A stretch of DNA of 64,000 bases, from assembly GCA_018242255.1 (NCBI GenBank), contig JAFECH010000369.1:1-64000 (forward strand), read 5' to 3'. The DNA comes from Pseudomonadota bacterium. GTDB taxonomy: Bacteria > Pseudomonadota > Alphaproteobacteria > Rhizobiales > Hyphomicrobiaceae. Below, in pieces: positions 16,377 to 24,866 of this stretch. Position 1 is the first letter of the stretch. Every line of letters starts with the position of its first letter. A model generated the notes under the pieces. The model saw nothing but the letters and a program-made list of their open reading frames with translations. It was not told the DNA's origin and did no database searches. The translations under genes and the position numbers were made by a program.

Positions 16377-17285
16377 TCAGGTGGGCGGTTGAGGCGTCTC
16401 GAAGGGAATTCCCTCTTCTTTCAGAATCGCATCGATTTTCTTCTGCATGCTTGGAAGGGCGGCATTTATCGCGCCCAGGAGATCCTTGTCGCCTTTGCGG
16501 ACAGCGAACGACTGATCGAAATGAAAGGGAACGCGTTCGCCGTCATCGCGCACGTTGTTGTCGGGAATGACCGTCAGCTTAAGAGCGTCGTTGGCCTTGA
16601 CGTAGCGCGCGACTTCCGGCGCGAAACCGATGGCGAGCTCGGACTTTCCAGACGCGACCTCGCCGACCATCCTCTCGGGCGGGATGCGCGTGTACGAGTT
16701 TCTCCGATCCTTGAAGTTGGTCAGCGACGACACGTAGTTGATATTGTCGTTATAAAGATCGAGTTTCGTAATCATCGTCTCAGCGGGCGTGCCTTGCACA
16801 AATCCGATAGGATGCGCCTTGAGAATGTCAGGACTGTCGAAGCTGTCGATTTTCAGCGGCGAGTCTTTGCGCTGAATGAACACATAGGCTGCGCGGTAGT
16901 AGGGTTTCGACGTCAGAACGCGCGGATCGTTCGCATCCGTTCCGATAACGACGTCGCAAAGATTCTTGTTGAGCTGGTCGCGCACCGCGTAGATGGCGGG
17001 CTTGTCGGACCATACGAATTGGACTTTCCGCCCAAGGTCACTCGCGAGAATGTTCGCGATCTTATTTTCAAAGCCGGACTCGTCATTCGCCGAATATGGC
17101 AGCTCGTTTGCGGCAGCGCAGACCCGGAGACTGTTATTGTCGCCTGCTGCGGCGGCCTTTGCATCGTCCGACTTTGACGGATTGAAAGCTGCGATCGCGA
17201 ACAGTGACACGCTGACGGCAGCCGCCACCTGCCAAAGACGCGAAACAAATGTCCGCGGCGGAGCGGGTTCTAAATGGGGAGCCAT
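16377..17285 (-). CDS. mxaJ: MxaJ, periplasmic binding-protein-like maturation factor
   Basis: A 302-residue protein from the ATG at 17285 (the frame is open to 17366). A hydrophobic signal segment (about residues 20-35) is followed by a family 3 solute-binding fold: LRVCAAANELPYSANDESGFENKIA near the start, CDVVIGTDANDPRVLTSKPYYR in the middle and GKSELAIGFAPEVARYV later. MxaJ is needed for methanol dehydrogenase assembly and has been found associated with the enzyme. It lies between mxaF and mxaG; a 13-base-pair hairpin separates it from mxaF. Confidence 0.93.
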   Translation of the reverse strand: MAPHLEPAPPRTFVSRLWQVAAAVSVSLFAIAAFNPSKSDDAKAAAAGDNNSLRVCAAANELPYSANDESGFENKIANILASDLGRKVQFVWSDKPAIYAVRDQLNKNLCDVVIGTDANDPRVLTSKPYYRAAYVFIQRKDSPLKIDSFDSPDILKAHPIGFVQGTPAETMITKLDLYNDNINYVSSLTNFKDRRNSYTRIPPERMVGEVASGKSELAIGFAPEVARYVKANDALKLTVIPDNNVRDDGERVPFHFDQSFAVRKGDKDLLGAINAALPSMQKKIDAILKEEGIPFETPQPPT

Positions 17286-17458
17286 GATTTGAACAAGGCC
17301 TTTCAAGTCGGTCTGGCGGTTGCCCGCGCCGAACGCGAGATCAAACGCTGTTGCCGGAAAATCCAACGCACTGCTCGCGAGGCGGATAGCCGTTGTTGTG
17401 AAGCGGATGATCGACTATCGCCGCGCGGCTCGGGGCCCTATGGGACACGAGAGGAGAA

Positions 17459-17495
17459 TGCTGTGGCATCGGAGTAAACGATCGATGCCACAGCA
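17459..17495 (-). other. Strong hairpin between mxaF and mxaJ
   Basis: Perfect 13-base arms TGCTGTGGCATCG (17459-17471) and CGATGCCACAGCA (17483-17495) enclose an 11-base loop, beginning 13 bases after the mxaF stop. There is no T tract, so it is more likely an mRNA-stabilising 3' structure or a partial terminator that raises MxaF output above the distal genes. The structure is seen directly; the role is inferred. Confidence 0.75.
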
Positions 17496-17507
17496 CGCGG
17501 CTGGTTA

Positions 17508-19403
17508 TCAGCCCTTCTCGTATTCGCCGACGTTGACGTCGTCGTAGGGGTTCTTGCCGTCAAGCGAGAACACTTCGACGCTGCCGCCCATCTGCGTGTA
17601 GTTTTGAAGCTGCTTAAAGGCACCAACCGCTCCGAGACCGGCGGTCGGATCCTGCAGGTCGAACACCAGACCAACGCCCGGCCAACCACCAACGCCCGAC
17701 ATGATGGCGATGTATTGGACGCCATTGTGCTCGTATGTCATCGGGTAGCCGATCACGCCAGACGGCAGCTTGTGCTTCCAAAGCAGCTCACCCGTGTCCG
17801 AGTTGCGTGCTTTGATGAAGCCATCGAGCGTACCGTAGAACACCAGGTTGCCAGCGGTCGCGAGCGTTCCGCCCCAGACCGAGAAGCGCTCCATGTGCTC
17901 CCATTTATATTTGCCGGTGATGGCGTTGTAGGCCTTGATCTGACCGAGACCCAGGAAGTTCTGGCGATCACCTTTCGGGCCCGGATACATCCACAACGTT
18001 GCACCGACGAAGAACTGACCTGCGCGGTAGGGCAGCATGAACGGCTCCCAGTCCATGCAGATGTGGTTGATGCCCATGAAAAACAGCTGCTTCGTGGGAT
18101 CATAAGAGTCGTGACCCTGGTTGTGGTAACCCATGGCCGAAGGGCAGATATCGGTGCCCTTGTGGTTCATGTAGGTACCATATTCAGGATCGCGTACGGG
18201 CAGGCCTGTCTTCAGGTCGACCGTCTTGAAAACATTGACCGTATCATCGAGCTTATTCGCCGAGATCAGATCACCGTTCTCGCGGTCGAGCGTATAGACG
18301 ATACCGTTACGATCGGGATGCGTCAGAAGCTTGCGCGTCTTGCCGTCTTTGTCTTTCTGCTCAGAGAGCATCATGACGTTGACACCGGCGAAGTCCCATT
18401 CGTCGTGAGGCGTCTTCTGATAGCCGAACTTCAGCATGCCAGTATCGGCATCGCGGGCCATGATCGTCATGGTCCACTTGTTGTCGCCCGGGCGCATCGT
18501 TTCGTTCCACGGAGCCGGGTTGCCCGACCCGTAATAGATCAGGTTGGTGCCTGGATCATAAGCGTACCAGCCCCAGTTGGTGCCGCCGCCGATCTTCCAG
18601 GCGTCGCCCTCCCAAGTCGCTAGGCCGAGGCCTTTCTGACCGTAGTGGGGGTTGGCCTTGTTGAAGTCGTCGCCGATGCCGATTTCGTTGTCGGGTCCGG
18701 TTGCGTACTTGCGCCAGACCTGTTCGCCGGTCTTGACGTTATAGGCCGTCGTGTAGCCACGCACGCCGAGCTCCGCGCCCGACGAACCGACGATCGCAAG
18801 GTCCTTCACGACGTAGGGCGCTTGGGTTTCGGTCTGACCGACTTTGATGTCGGCGTTTTCGACTTTCCAGTATTCTTCGCCCGTTTTAGCGTTCAGCGCG
18901 ACGAGGTGGCCGTCGAGCTGGGTTTTGATGATCAACGGTGGAACCTTACCGTCACCCGGCCAGTAAGCAAGACCGCGGTTCACGAGATCGCAACACGCCA
19001 CGGAGCGGGCTGCCGGATTCTGCTTTGGGCTGTGCTGCCAAAGAATATGGCCCGGATCGTTCAGGTCCAGAGCAAAGGTCTTGTTGGGGAAAGAGGTATG
19101 AACGTACATCACGCCATCGACGACGAGCGGAGCCCCTTCATGGCCGTGTAATTCGCCAGTAGAGAACGACCAAGCGTGCTTCAATTGCTTGACGTTGCCG
19201 ACGTTGATTTGATCGTCTTCGCTGTAGTTGTTCGAGTCGTAGTTGCGACCCGGCATGACCCAGTTATCTTTGCTCTTCTGAAGTTCAATCAGTTTGTCAT
19301 TTGCGTAAGCGCTGGTTGCGACGCCGAGCTGCATAGCGGCAGCTATCGCTATGCAGGACGCCGACATCAGCATTGAGGTGCCAACGACTTTTTTCATGCC
19401 CAT
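17508..19403 (-). CDS. mxaF: MxaF, calcium- and PQQ-dependent methanol dehydrogenase large subunit
   Basis: This 631-residue precursor has a signal peptide ending SAYA (residue 34). The enzyme oxidises methanol to formaldehyde in the periplasm. Family landmarks are present with mature numbering offset by 34: the vicinal disulfide Cys137-Cys138 (mature 103-104) in [11 protein letters not shown], calcium ligands Glu211 (177) in [10 protein letters not shown] and Asn295 (261) in GSGNPAPWN, and the catalytic base Asp337 (303) in DEWDFAGVN. Residue 339 is Ala; lanthanide-dependent XoxF enzymes have Asp there. This, and the presence of mxaI, mark a calcium-type enzyme. GAGG precedes two nearby ATGs (19403 and two codons later). 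It is the first gene of the cluster and divergent from mxaZ-like. Confidence 0.98.
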   Translation of the reverse strand: MGMKKVVGTSMLMSASCIAIAAAMQLGVATSAYANDKLIELQKSKDNWVMPGRNYDSNNYSEDDQINVGNVKQLKHAWSFSTGELHGHEGAPLVVDGVMYVHTSFPNKTFALDLNDPGHILWQHSPKQNPAARSVACCDLVNRGLAYWPGDGKVPPLIIKTQLDGHLVALNAKTGEEYWKVENADIKVGQTETQAPYVVKDLAIVGSSGAELGVRGYTTAYNVKTGEQVWRKYATGPDNEIGIGDDFNKANPHYGQKGLGLATWEGDAWKIGGGTNWGWYAYDPGTNLIYYGSGNPAPWNETMRPGDNKWTMTIMARDADTGMLKFGYQKTPHDEWDFAGVNVMMLSEQKDKDGKTRKLLTHPDRNGIVYTLDRENGDLISANKLDDTVNVFKTVDLKTGLPVRDPEYGTYMNHKGTDICPSAMGYHNQGHDSYDPTKQLFFMGINHICMDWEPFMLPYRAGQFFVGATLWMYPGPKGDRQNFLGLGQIKAYNAITGKYKWEHMERFSVWGGTLATAGNLVFYGTLDGFIKARNSDTGELLWKHKLPSGVIGYPMTYEHNGVQYIAIMSGVGGWPGVGLVFDLQDPTAGLGAVGAFKQLQNYTQMGGSVEVFSLDGKNPYDDVNVGEYEKG

Positions 19404-19767
19404 TTAACCTCGCGTTTCCTAAACCCAGCTTTTTGTTGTTCGGCCGAGGCCAGCTCCGCTTCAGCAATGAAGAGGTCTTTGCCGTCCCGACCCTCTGAGG
19501 CACGAGCGGAATGCGGGCAAAACAGTCACCCGAGGCCACTCTTAGATGCGTGCTGTGCGTTCGGATCGCTGGTCGTCCGATGCTTGCGCAAGCAGCACGG
19601 GCGGACCGTAACGATGTAGCCTTGCGAGGTCTTCAGATTGATCGGCAAATTGGGCCGGGAAGAAATGGCAAAGAAGACTGCAGACGTTGTCCTAGAAGTC
19701 TCGGCTGACGTCTGCCATAGCTGACGGAGATCCAATCAGAATCTCTGGTAAATCGCCAATAATCGTC
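19404..19767. promoter_or_regulatory. Divergent regulatory region between mxaF and the mxaZYX-like genes
   Basis: This 364-base gap should hold the mxaF promoter and leader and the promoter of the regulatory genes. Two dyads stand out. One is the perfect 14-base palindrome TGCTTGCGCAAGCA at 19581-19594. The other is a pair of 8-base arms, GCAGACGT (19680-19687) and ACGTCTGC (19708-19715), with a 20-base spacer. Either could bind the NarL-type regulator MxaX. I could not identify convincing -35 and -10 boxes for mxaF by eye. Confidence 0.5.
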
Positions 19768-20271
19768 ATGACAAAGTGGTTTTTCATATCTGCGCTGACG
19801 CTTGTGATCGTTGTTGGATTAAGCGGGTGCAGCAATGAGCAGCCGACGCAACCCCACGCCGAGCAGCGTTCGGGGCTGACGAAGGTTGCTGCAAAGAGCT
19901 GGCTTACTGAACAAGACGACGTAAAGCCCGAGGTCTGGCTTATCGAGCATGAGGCGAAGGATGCTGACGGGAAAACGACCACCCAAAAATCGGGAGAAAT
20001 TCGCCGCATTCTGATTGAAGCGTCGGAAAAATTTCACGACACGCCCCGCATGATTGCGAACCGCGCTGTCCAGCTCGAAGATATGCTAAAGGACGAGGGC
20101 GGCGCCGAGACGGCGATCAACTTAATCACGATGCTGAATAGCGCGGTCGCTCCCAATCGTATCGAAAGTTTTGGTGCTGCAGGCCAGCAGTATTACAATT
20201 TGCGAAAGGCAGGATTTACCGGTGATGAGGCGCTGGATGCGCTTTCGAGACGGTATGGTTCGCGCAGTTGA
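19768..20271 (+). CDS. Lipoprotein, MxaZ-like by position
   Basis: This 167-residue protein has a lipoprotein signal: a hydrophobic stretch and lipobox LSGC with Cys21. The remainder is soluble, about 145 residues, with no motif I recognise. It precedes a histidine kinase and a response regulator gene, all divergent from mxaF. That is the arrangement of mxaZ-mxaY-mxaX described upstream of the mxa genes in Paracoccus denitrificans. The name is therefore by position only. The predicted outer- or inner-membrane lipid anchor would place it in the periplasm, where it might sense substrate or enzyme state for the kinase; this is speculation. Confidence 0.75.
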   Translation: MTKWFFISALTLVIVVGLSGCSNEQPTQPHAEQRSGLTKVAAKSWLTEQDDVKPEVWLIEHEAKDADGKTTTQKSGEIRRILIEASEKFHDTPRMIANRAVQLEDMLKDEGGAETAINLITMLNSAVAPNRIESFGAAGQQYYNLRKAGFTGDEALDALSRRYGSRS

Positions 20272-21754
20272 TGCAATGCAAACGACATCGCGTTTTCTCG
20301 GCCTGGGTCTTCGCCTACGAGAGGCGGCATGGTTTGGTCGCTCCATTCGGCAGCAGGTTTTGCTCGCAATTTCTGCGATGCTTTTTCTTGCGACCGTGCT
20401 GATGGGAGCGACTGCCGTTCTCAACGGCCGTCAGTCGGTGAATGTCGAAATCGAAGCTTCGGTGGATACCGCTGAAGGCTATCTGCGCGAGCTTGTCCGG
20501 CGGATCAACGCGGAAAAAGATCTCTCCGACCTGGACAATCTCGTCGCTCAAGAAATTCAGCATCTACGTCATGCGCGCGTCTACGTTGAGGATCCGGGTA
20601 AGCCGATGCGTGTTCTTCGATCCCCGGAAACGGTGTCCGATATCGATGATGCCAACGATCGTACGCCAGACTGGTTCGAGGCACTGATGATGCCGAAGGG
20701 CGGCAACGATCACACGCGCATCATCAGCATAGAGCCAAACGGTCGCTCGCTCATTTTGAAGGGCGATCCGGATGATGAGATTGCGGAGAAGTGGGAGCAG
20801 CTCTCGGCCTTCGCCACTGTCGCGGCTATTGCAATCGTCTTCGTTGTGTTGGCCTTCTACGTCGTTCTTGGCCGTATCCTCAATCCGCTGACGGATCTTG
20901 CCAACGGACTGGTGGCTCTTGAAGCCGGAGAGCGATCGCGTCGCCTCGATATACCGAAAGTGAGCGAGGTAGCTGACATTGCTGTGAAGTTTAATTCTCT
21001 AGCCACCTCTCTTGATCAGGCACGCGAAGAAAACGGAGAGCTCTACCGCCAGATACAATCTCTCCAGGAGGATGAGCGCCGCGAAATCGCGCGCGAACTC
21101 CACGACGAGGCCGGTCCATGTCTTTTCGGAATTACTGCGAACGCCGAATCAATCAGCCGTCTTGCAGACACGCTTGGCGACGGCATCGCCGAGCCTATTC
21201 GCAAAAGAACCGATGAGATCCTGTCGATTTCATCGAGACTGAAGGCGATGAATCGCGCGCTTCTAAAGCGGCTGCATCCGGTCTCGGTTGGCAAGGTGCC
21301 GCTATCGGCGCTGATCCAGGACCTGGTCTACGATTTCGAGCGGCGCCATCCCAACGTTCGCATCGGCGTTTCTATCGATCAGTTCGTCAGGCAGTACGGC
21401 GAACGCATCGACCTCACAGTCTATCGCTCGACACAGGAGGCGCTGACGAACGCCATTCGTCACGGCCAAGCAACCCACATCGTCGTCGAGCTTCGCGAGG
21501 AGACCGGTCAGGGAATGGGTGGCGAACATGAGGCAATCACACTGCGCGTTAGCGACGACGGCGTCGGTCTGAAGCCGGATGTGCAAGCGGGCTTCGGATT
21601 ATCTGCGATGAGAGAGCGGGTTCTGGCTTCAGGCGGAAGCCTTGTCATTGCAGGGCACGAACCGCACGGCACAACAATTTCAATCAAAATCCCGTTGTGG
21701 CCCCGACAAGATCTCGGAGGTTCCGTCAACGCAATTTATCAGGCGACCGCATGA
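20255..21754 (+). CDS. mxaY: Sensor histidine kinase, MxaY-like
   Basis: A kinase of about 499 residues. It has an N-terminal membrane segment (QQVLLAISAMLFLATVLMGATA), a periplasmic sensing region of about 140 residues, a second membrane segment (FATVAAIAIVFVVLAFYVVLG), a HAMP linker, and a NarX/DegS-type dimerisation domain with the phospho-acceptor His in REIARELHDEAG. The ATPase domain has the N-box STQEALTNAIRHG and glycine-rich DDGVGLKPD and GFGLSAMRERV. The start is uncertain: 20255 is used, 20276 is possible, and 20171 lies within the preceding gene. It overlaps the lipoprotein gene and the regulator start. It probably phosphorylates the product of 21751-22440 in control of methanol oxidation genes. 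Confidence 0.85.
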   Translation: MVRAVDAMQTTSRFLGLGLRLREAAWFGRSIRQQVLLAISAMLFLATVLMGATAVLNGRQSVNVEIEASVDTAEGYLRELVRRINAEKDLSDLDNLVAQEIQHLRHARVYVEDPGKPMRVLRSPETVSDIDDANDRTPDWFEALMMPKGGNDHTRIISIEPNGRSLILKGDPDDEIAEKWEQLSAFATVAAIAIVFVVLAFYVVLGRILNPLTDLANGLVALEAGERSRRLDIPKVSEVADIAVKFNSLATSLDQAREENGELYRQIQSLQEDERREIARELHDEAGPCLFGITANAESISRLADTLGDGIAEPIRKRTDEILSISSRLKAMNRALLKRLHPVSVGKVPLSALIQDLVYDFERRHPNVRIGVSIDQFVRQYGERIDLTVYRSTQEALTNAIRHGQATHIVVELREETGQGMGGEHEAITLRVSDDGVGLKPDVQAGFGLSAMRERVLASGGSLVIAGHEPHGTTISIKIPLWPRQDLGGSVNAIYQATA

Positions 21755-22440
21755 CCAGAATTCTTGTGATTGATGACCACCCCATCGTGCTGCAAGGTTG
21801 CCGCCGCGTGCTTGAAGACAGCGGTATCGATGACATCGTGCTCGCATCAAATCTTATCGAGGGATTCCGGGCTTACCGACACGATAAGCCGGACCTCATC
21901 ATCATCGATCTTGCGATCAAGAAGGGCGTTCTCGGAGGTCTATCTTTTATCCGGCGTCTTCGCATCCACGACAAGCACACGCCGATCCTTGTGCTGACGA
22001 TGCATGAAGATCCGATGATCGCGAGCCAATCACTGCGACTGGGAGCCAATGGCTACATTCTGAAAGACACTTCGTCCGTCGATATCTTGAAGGCATTGCA
22101 GGCTGTGCGCCAAGGTAAGACGTTTCTGAGCCACGCGATTGCCTCGGCCATCGCGGTGATGGAAACAAAGGGCCGCACAAATCCGCTCAACGGCATGACG
22201 TTGCGCGAATTGCAGACGTTGGAGCTGATAGCGCAAGGTAAGCAGTACGCGGCCATCGCGGAGGAACTGCACGTCAGCTACAAAACGATTGCGAACACGT
22301 GCTCACAGATCAAAACAAAACTCGGTGTAAAGTCTCTTCCGGAGCTGATGCGCATCGCCATCGATCACTTGCCCGAGATGTCTGGGCAGAGAATTATCGA
22401 TCGGTCTACGCCGCCGATGCGGCTCGGGAAAGTGTGGTAG
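21751..22440 (+). CDS. mxaX: NarL-type response regulator, MxaX-like
   Basis: This 229-residue regulator has a receiver domain with Asp53 (DLIIIDLAIKKG) and a LuxR-type DNA-binding domain (MTLRELQTLELIAQGKQYAAI, then SYKTIANTCSQIKTKLG). The ATG overlaps the kinase stop by 4 bases. Kinase and regulator form a pair divergent from mxaF, as mxaYX do in Paracoccus, where they are needed for mxa expression. It is a paralogue of the orphan regulator near lanM. Confidence 0.87.
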   Translation: MTRILVIDDHPIVLQGCRRVLEDSGIDDIVLASNLIEGFRAYRHDKPDLIIIDLAIKKGVLGGLSFIRRLRIHDKHTPILVLTMHEDPMIASQSLRLGANGYILKDTSSVDILKALQAVRQGKTFLSHAIASAIAVMETKGRTNPLNGMTLRELQTLELIAQGKQYAAIAEELHVSYKTIANTCSQIKTKLGVKSLPELMRIAIDHLPEMSGQRIIDRSTPPMRLGKVW

Positions 22441-22532
22441 CGTGAATTGCCGTGACTTGGCACGCCTTCCTGGGCCATCCGTTCAACTTCAAAAATACAA
22501 TAACGTCGGAAACGGCTCGGGTAGGATTTCTC

Positions 22533-23177
22533 ATGCGATTTCTTCTTATCGGATTGTTTGTTCTCGCTTCTGGTTCTGCTTTTGCCGATCAGTCGTGCAA
22601 GGATAAGGTCGACGCAGCGTTCGCGAAGCTGCGGGAGGCGAAAGCGTTCCGCCTTGAAACCACGATTAAGAATGCCGACGGTTCTCTGAAGATGAAGGCA
22701 GACTACGTTTTGCCGGATCGGATGCATCAAATCGTTGAGGTCTCCAATCAGCCGATGCCGATGGAAATGATCGTGATCGGCAAACGCGCGTGGTCTAATC
22801 AGCAGGGCGTCTGGGCGGAGCTGCCTCAATCCTTCGCCGATACGGTTGCCAATCAAATCAAGGAGACGGTCGCGCAGCCGCCGAAAATCGGCACCGACTA
22901 CAAGTGCGTGGGCGACAAGGATTTCGAAGGCAAGACCTACACTGTGTATCAGGGCACGCTCGCGATGCCACTCGCCCCCGATGCTAAGGACAAGGGACCG
23001 CGCGTCTCCGCAGTATCCGTGCCGAATCTGCAAAGCGTTTACATCGATAAGGCGACAGGCTTGCCCGCACGCAATATCGTAACGCCGGTGACTGATCCAA
23101 GTAAGCGGCTGTTCGACGGCACATTCACGGTCGTTCCCAATCTTACGATCGAACCTCCAGCAGTGACGGCTAACTAA
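22533..23177 (+). CDS. Exported protein with LolA-like features
   Basis: This 214-residue protein has a clear signal peptide (MRFLLIGLFVLASGSAFA). The mature part begins DQSCKDKVDAAFAKLREAKAFRLETT and resembles LolA/LppX-type beta-barrel half proteins that carry or sense lipids (KMKADYVLPDRMHQIVEV, then VYIDKATGLPARN). Two cysteines are present. The start at 22533 puts the signal peptide at the N-terminus; the frame is open to 22452. The function is unknown. It may be co-transcribed with the mxaX-like gene, which ends 92 bases upstream. Confidence 0.8.
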   Translation: MRFLLIGLFVLASGSAFADQSCKDKVDAAFAKLREAKAFRLETTIKNADGSLKMKADYVLPDRMHQIVEVSNQPMPMEMIVIGKRAWSNQQGVWAELPQSFADTVANQIKETVAQPPKIGTDYKCVGDKDFEGKTYTVYQGTLAMPLAPDAKDKGPRVSAVSVPNLQSVYIDKATGLPARNIVTPVTDPSKRLFDGTFTVVPNLTIEPPAVTAN

Positions 23178-23290
23178 GCTGCTATCCGGTTTAAGGCATG
23201 CGGCCTCAGTACGAGGCGATGGCAACGCTAAAGCCGCGTTCGCCGACGCATGTCTTGACTGACTCTGCCAGCAAATAGAAAGCGAATACT

Positions 23291-23713
23291 ATGCGAGCGT
23301 TGCATGCACGGATGGTTGTCTTTTTCCTATGCGTGTCGGTGGCCGCAACCGCTGATGCGTCATCGCTCCTGCCCGTGCGAAAAGCGGGACACTGGCAGCT
23401 GACGACGGTCGCGGCGACGTTCGGCATGAAGACATTAGACGCGTGCATTTCTGCTTCCGATCCCATCGTGACGGGAATTGGCGATAAGAATTGCACGGCG
23501 TCAGACGTGAGAATCATGGGCGATGAGCGCTATGTTGATGTTATTTGTCGAACGGACTTGGGCAGAGAAACGATAAGCACCGTTCTTACAGGCGATTACA
23601 AAACCTGGTATCGCGCGATGTCAAAAATAACATTCGATCCACCCCAAAATGGCGTCGCGCATTTAGGCGTGACAGTCGACGGAAAATATATGGGATCCAA
23701 ATGTTCATTCTAA
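23291..23713 (+). CDS. Exported protein, possibly DUF3617-like
   Basis: This 140-residue protein has an N-terminal signal sequence (MVVFFLCVSVAATADA). The mature part reads VRKAGHWQLTTVA and then DACISASDP and CTASDV, reminiscent of the small periplasmic DUF3617 proteins, and ends in GKYMGSKCSF. Several cysteines suggest disulfides. No function is known to me. It stands alone between short gaps, on the same strand as the preceding exported protein. Confidence 0.7.
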   Translation: MRALHARMVVFFLCVSVAATADASSLLPVRKAGHWQLTTVAATFGMKTLDACISASDPIVTGIGDKNCTASDVRIMGDERYVDVICRTDLGRETISTVLTGDYKTWYRAMSKITFDPPQNGVAHLGVTVDGKYMGSKCSF

Positions 23714-24178
23714 AGCCAGTGCGCGAATACAATTGACGCATTCGCAGTGAATACTCCTGCATTTCCTCATGCAAGGTCGCATTTCCGCCTCGAAAATTGA
23801 GTCAGGAACAGGACGCCAGACATAAAAGAAGTGCGGTATTTGGGCTGGAAGGGCACGTAAACGGCAAAGGAAAGTCGCGCGTAAGACGCAGCCGGGCTTC
23901 TAACTGGGCGAAATAAAATAAGCGCCAGGAAGAAGATTGTGACTTTTCGAATTATGATGGGAAAAGCTGCTTCGAGAGAAATCAAAACGTTTCTGATAAT
24001 TAAATATCGCCCGAGAGGCCTGACTGAACCACGTATTGGTCTTTAGTTTCAGTCCGATATTTTGGGTGTTAGTCCGAAATTAATATATCCCCCCGATATA
24101 ATACGGCACACGAAATAACGTGCGGGAAATAATTGACCGGGGGCGGAGTTCCGCAAACTGCGTAACTACCGTGACGAA
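23714..24178. other. Intergenic region with candidate chemotaxis promoter
   Basis: No gene is supported in this AT-richer gap. Two direct AGTCCGA heptamers at 24051-24057 and 24071-24077 are exactly 20 bases apart, two helical turns. The second overlaps the place of a -35 box for the good -10 sequence TATAAT at 24097-24102. This looks like an activator-dependent promoter for the STAS-cheYAW operon. The reading is inferred from motif positions. Confidence 0.45.
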
Positions 24179-24496
24179 ATGAGCGAGAATCGCAAGCCAA
24201 CGCTGGATCTTTCTGGTCTGTTAACGATACGGACTATCAGCAACGCGAAAGACGCAATTATAAAGTCTATTGATGAAAGCGAAGCGCTCGACCTAGTCAT
24301 ATCAGACGAGTCGGACGTGGATATCACCGGTATCCAATTGATCATCGCAGCGCAGCTCTATGCGCAGGGCGCGTCCAAACGCTTGTCACTCGCTGCTCCG
24401 ATATCCGGACGCGCTTTGAACCTCATGGATCGCGCGGGGCTATTTGCCGAAATGTCGGTAGAAAATCGCCAATTCTGGTTGCACGAGGGGGTCTGA
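24179..24496 (+). CDS. STAS-domain protein of the chemotaxis cluster
   Basis: This 105-residue protein is a single STAS (anti-sigma-factor-antagonist) domain: LDLSGLLTIRTISNAKDAI, LDLVISDESDVDITGIQLIIAA and a C-terminal NLMDRAGLFAEM. In SpoIIAA-type proteins a Ser at the DxT/S position is phosphorylated; here the region reads DITGIQ, so Thr may serve. It is the first gene of the che operon, one base before cheY. Such STAS proteins accompany several alphaproteobacterial and cyst-type che clusters, but their role there is not settled. Confidence 0.85.
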   Translation: MSENRKPTLDLSGLLTIRTISNAKDAIIKSIDESEALDLVISDESDVDITGIQLIIAAQLYAQGASKRLSLAAPISGRALNLMDRAGLFAEMSVENRQFWLHEGV

Positions 24497-24497
24497 A

Positions 24498-24866
24498 ATG
24501 TCGGCGTCAATTCTCACGGTGGACGATTCATCAAGTATACGAGTCGCGATCAAGGTGGCGCTGACAGGTGCCGGTTATCAAGTCAGCGAAGCAGTCGACG
24601 GGGCTGATGGCATTAAGAAAGCCAACGCTGGCAAGTTCGACCTTATCATCACAGACTTGAACATGCCCGTGATGGACGGGCTGACGATGATCGAAGAATT
24701 GCGGAAAATACCCGCGCACTGCGGTGTTCCGATCATCTTTCTAACGACGGAATCCGATGCCGCACTCAAGCAGCGGGCCAAGTCCGCGGGCGCAACGGGC
24801 TGGCTGACGAAGCCCTTTCAGGCCGACAACCTTCTGAAGATCGTCAAGAAGGTCCTCGGGCAATGA
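24498..24866 (+). CDS. cheY: CheY-type single-domain response regulator
   Basis: This 122-residue receiver has acidic residues DD at 9-10, phospho-acceptor Asp53 (IITDLNMPVMDG), the switch Thr in IFLTTES and Lys in WLTKPF. There is no output domain. It is the likely phosphorylation partner of the CheA encoded next, whose ATG overlaps its stop by 4 bases. Confidence 0.92.
   Translation: MSASILTVDDSSSIRVAIKVALTGAGYQVSEAVDGADGIKKANAGKFDLIITDLNMPVMDGLTMIEELRKIPAHCGVPIIFLTTESDAALKQRAKSAGATGWLTKPFQADNLLKIVKKVLGQ

Noticed and set aside
17604..18623. Plus-strand open frame opposite mxaF
   Set aside because: It is the complement of strongly conserved mxaF codons and has no family resemblance.
17508..19403. 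Possibility that the PQQ dehydrogenase is a lanthanide-type XoxF
   Set aside because: The residue two after the catalytic Asp is Ala, not Asp, and mxaI and the full maturation gene set accompany it.
23767..23985. Minus-strand open frame of 72 codons before the che operon
   Set aside because: It has a hydrophobic stretch but no ribosome-binding site or family, and the region reads as promoter DNA.
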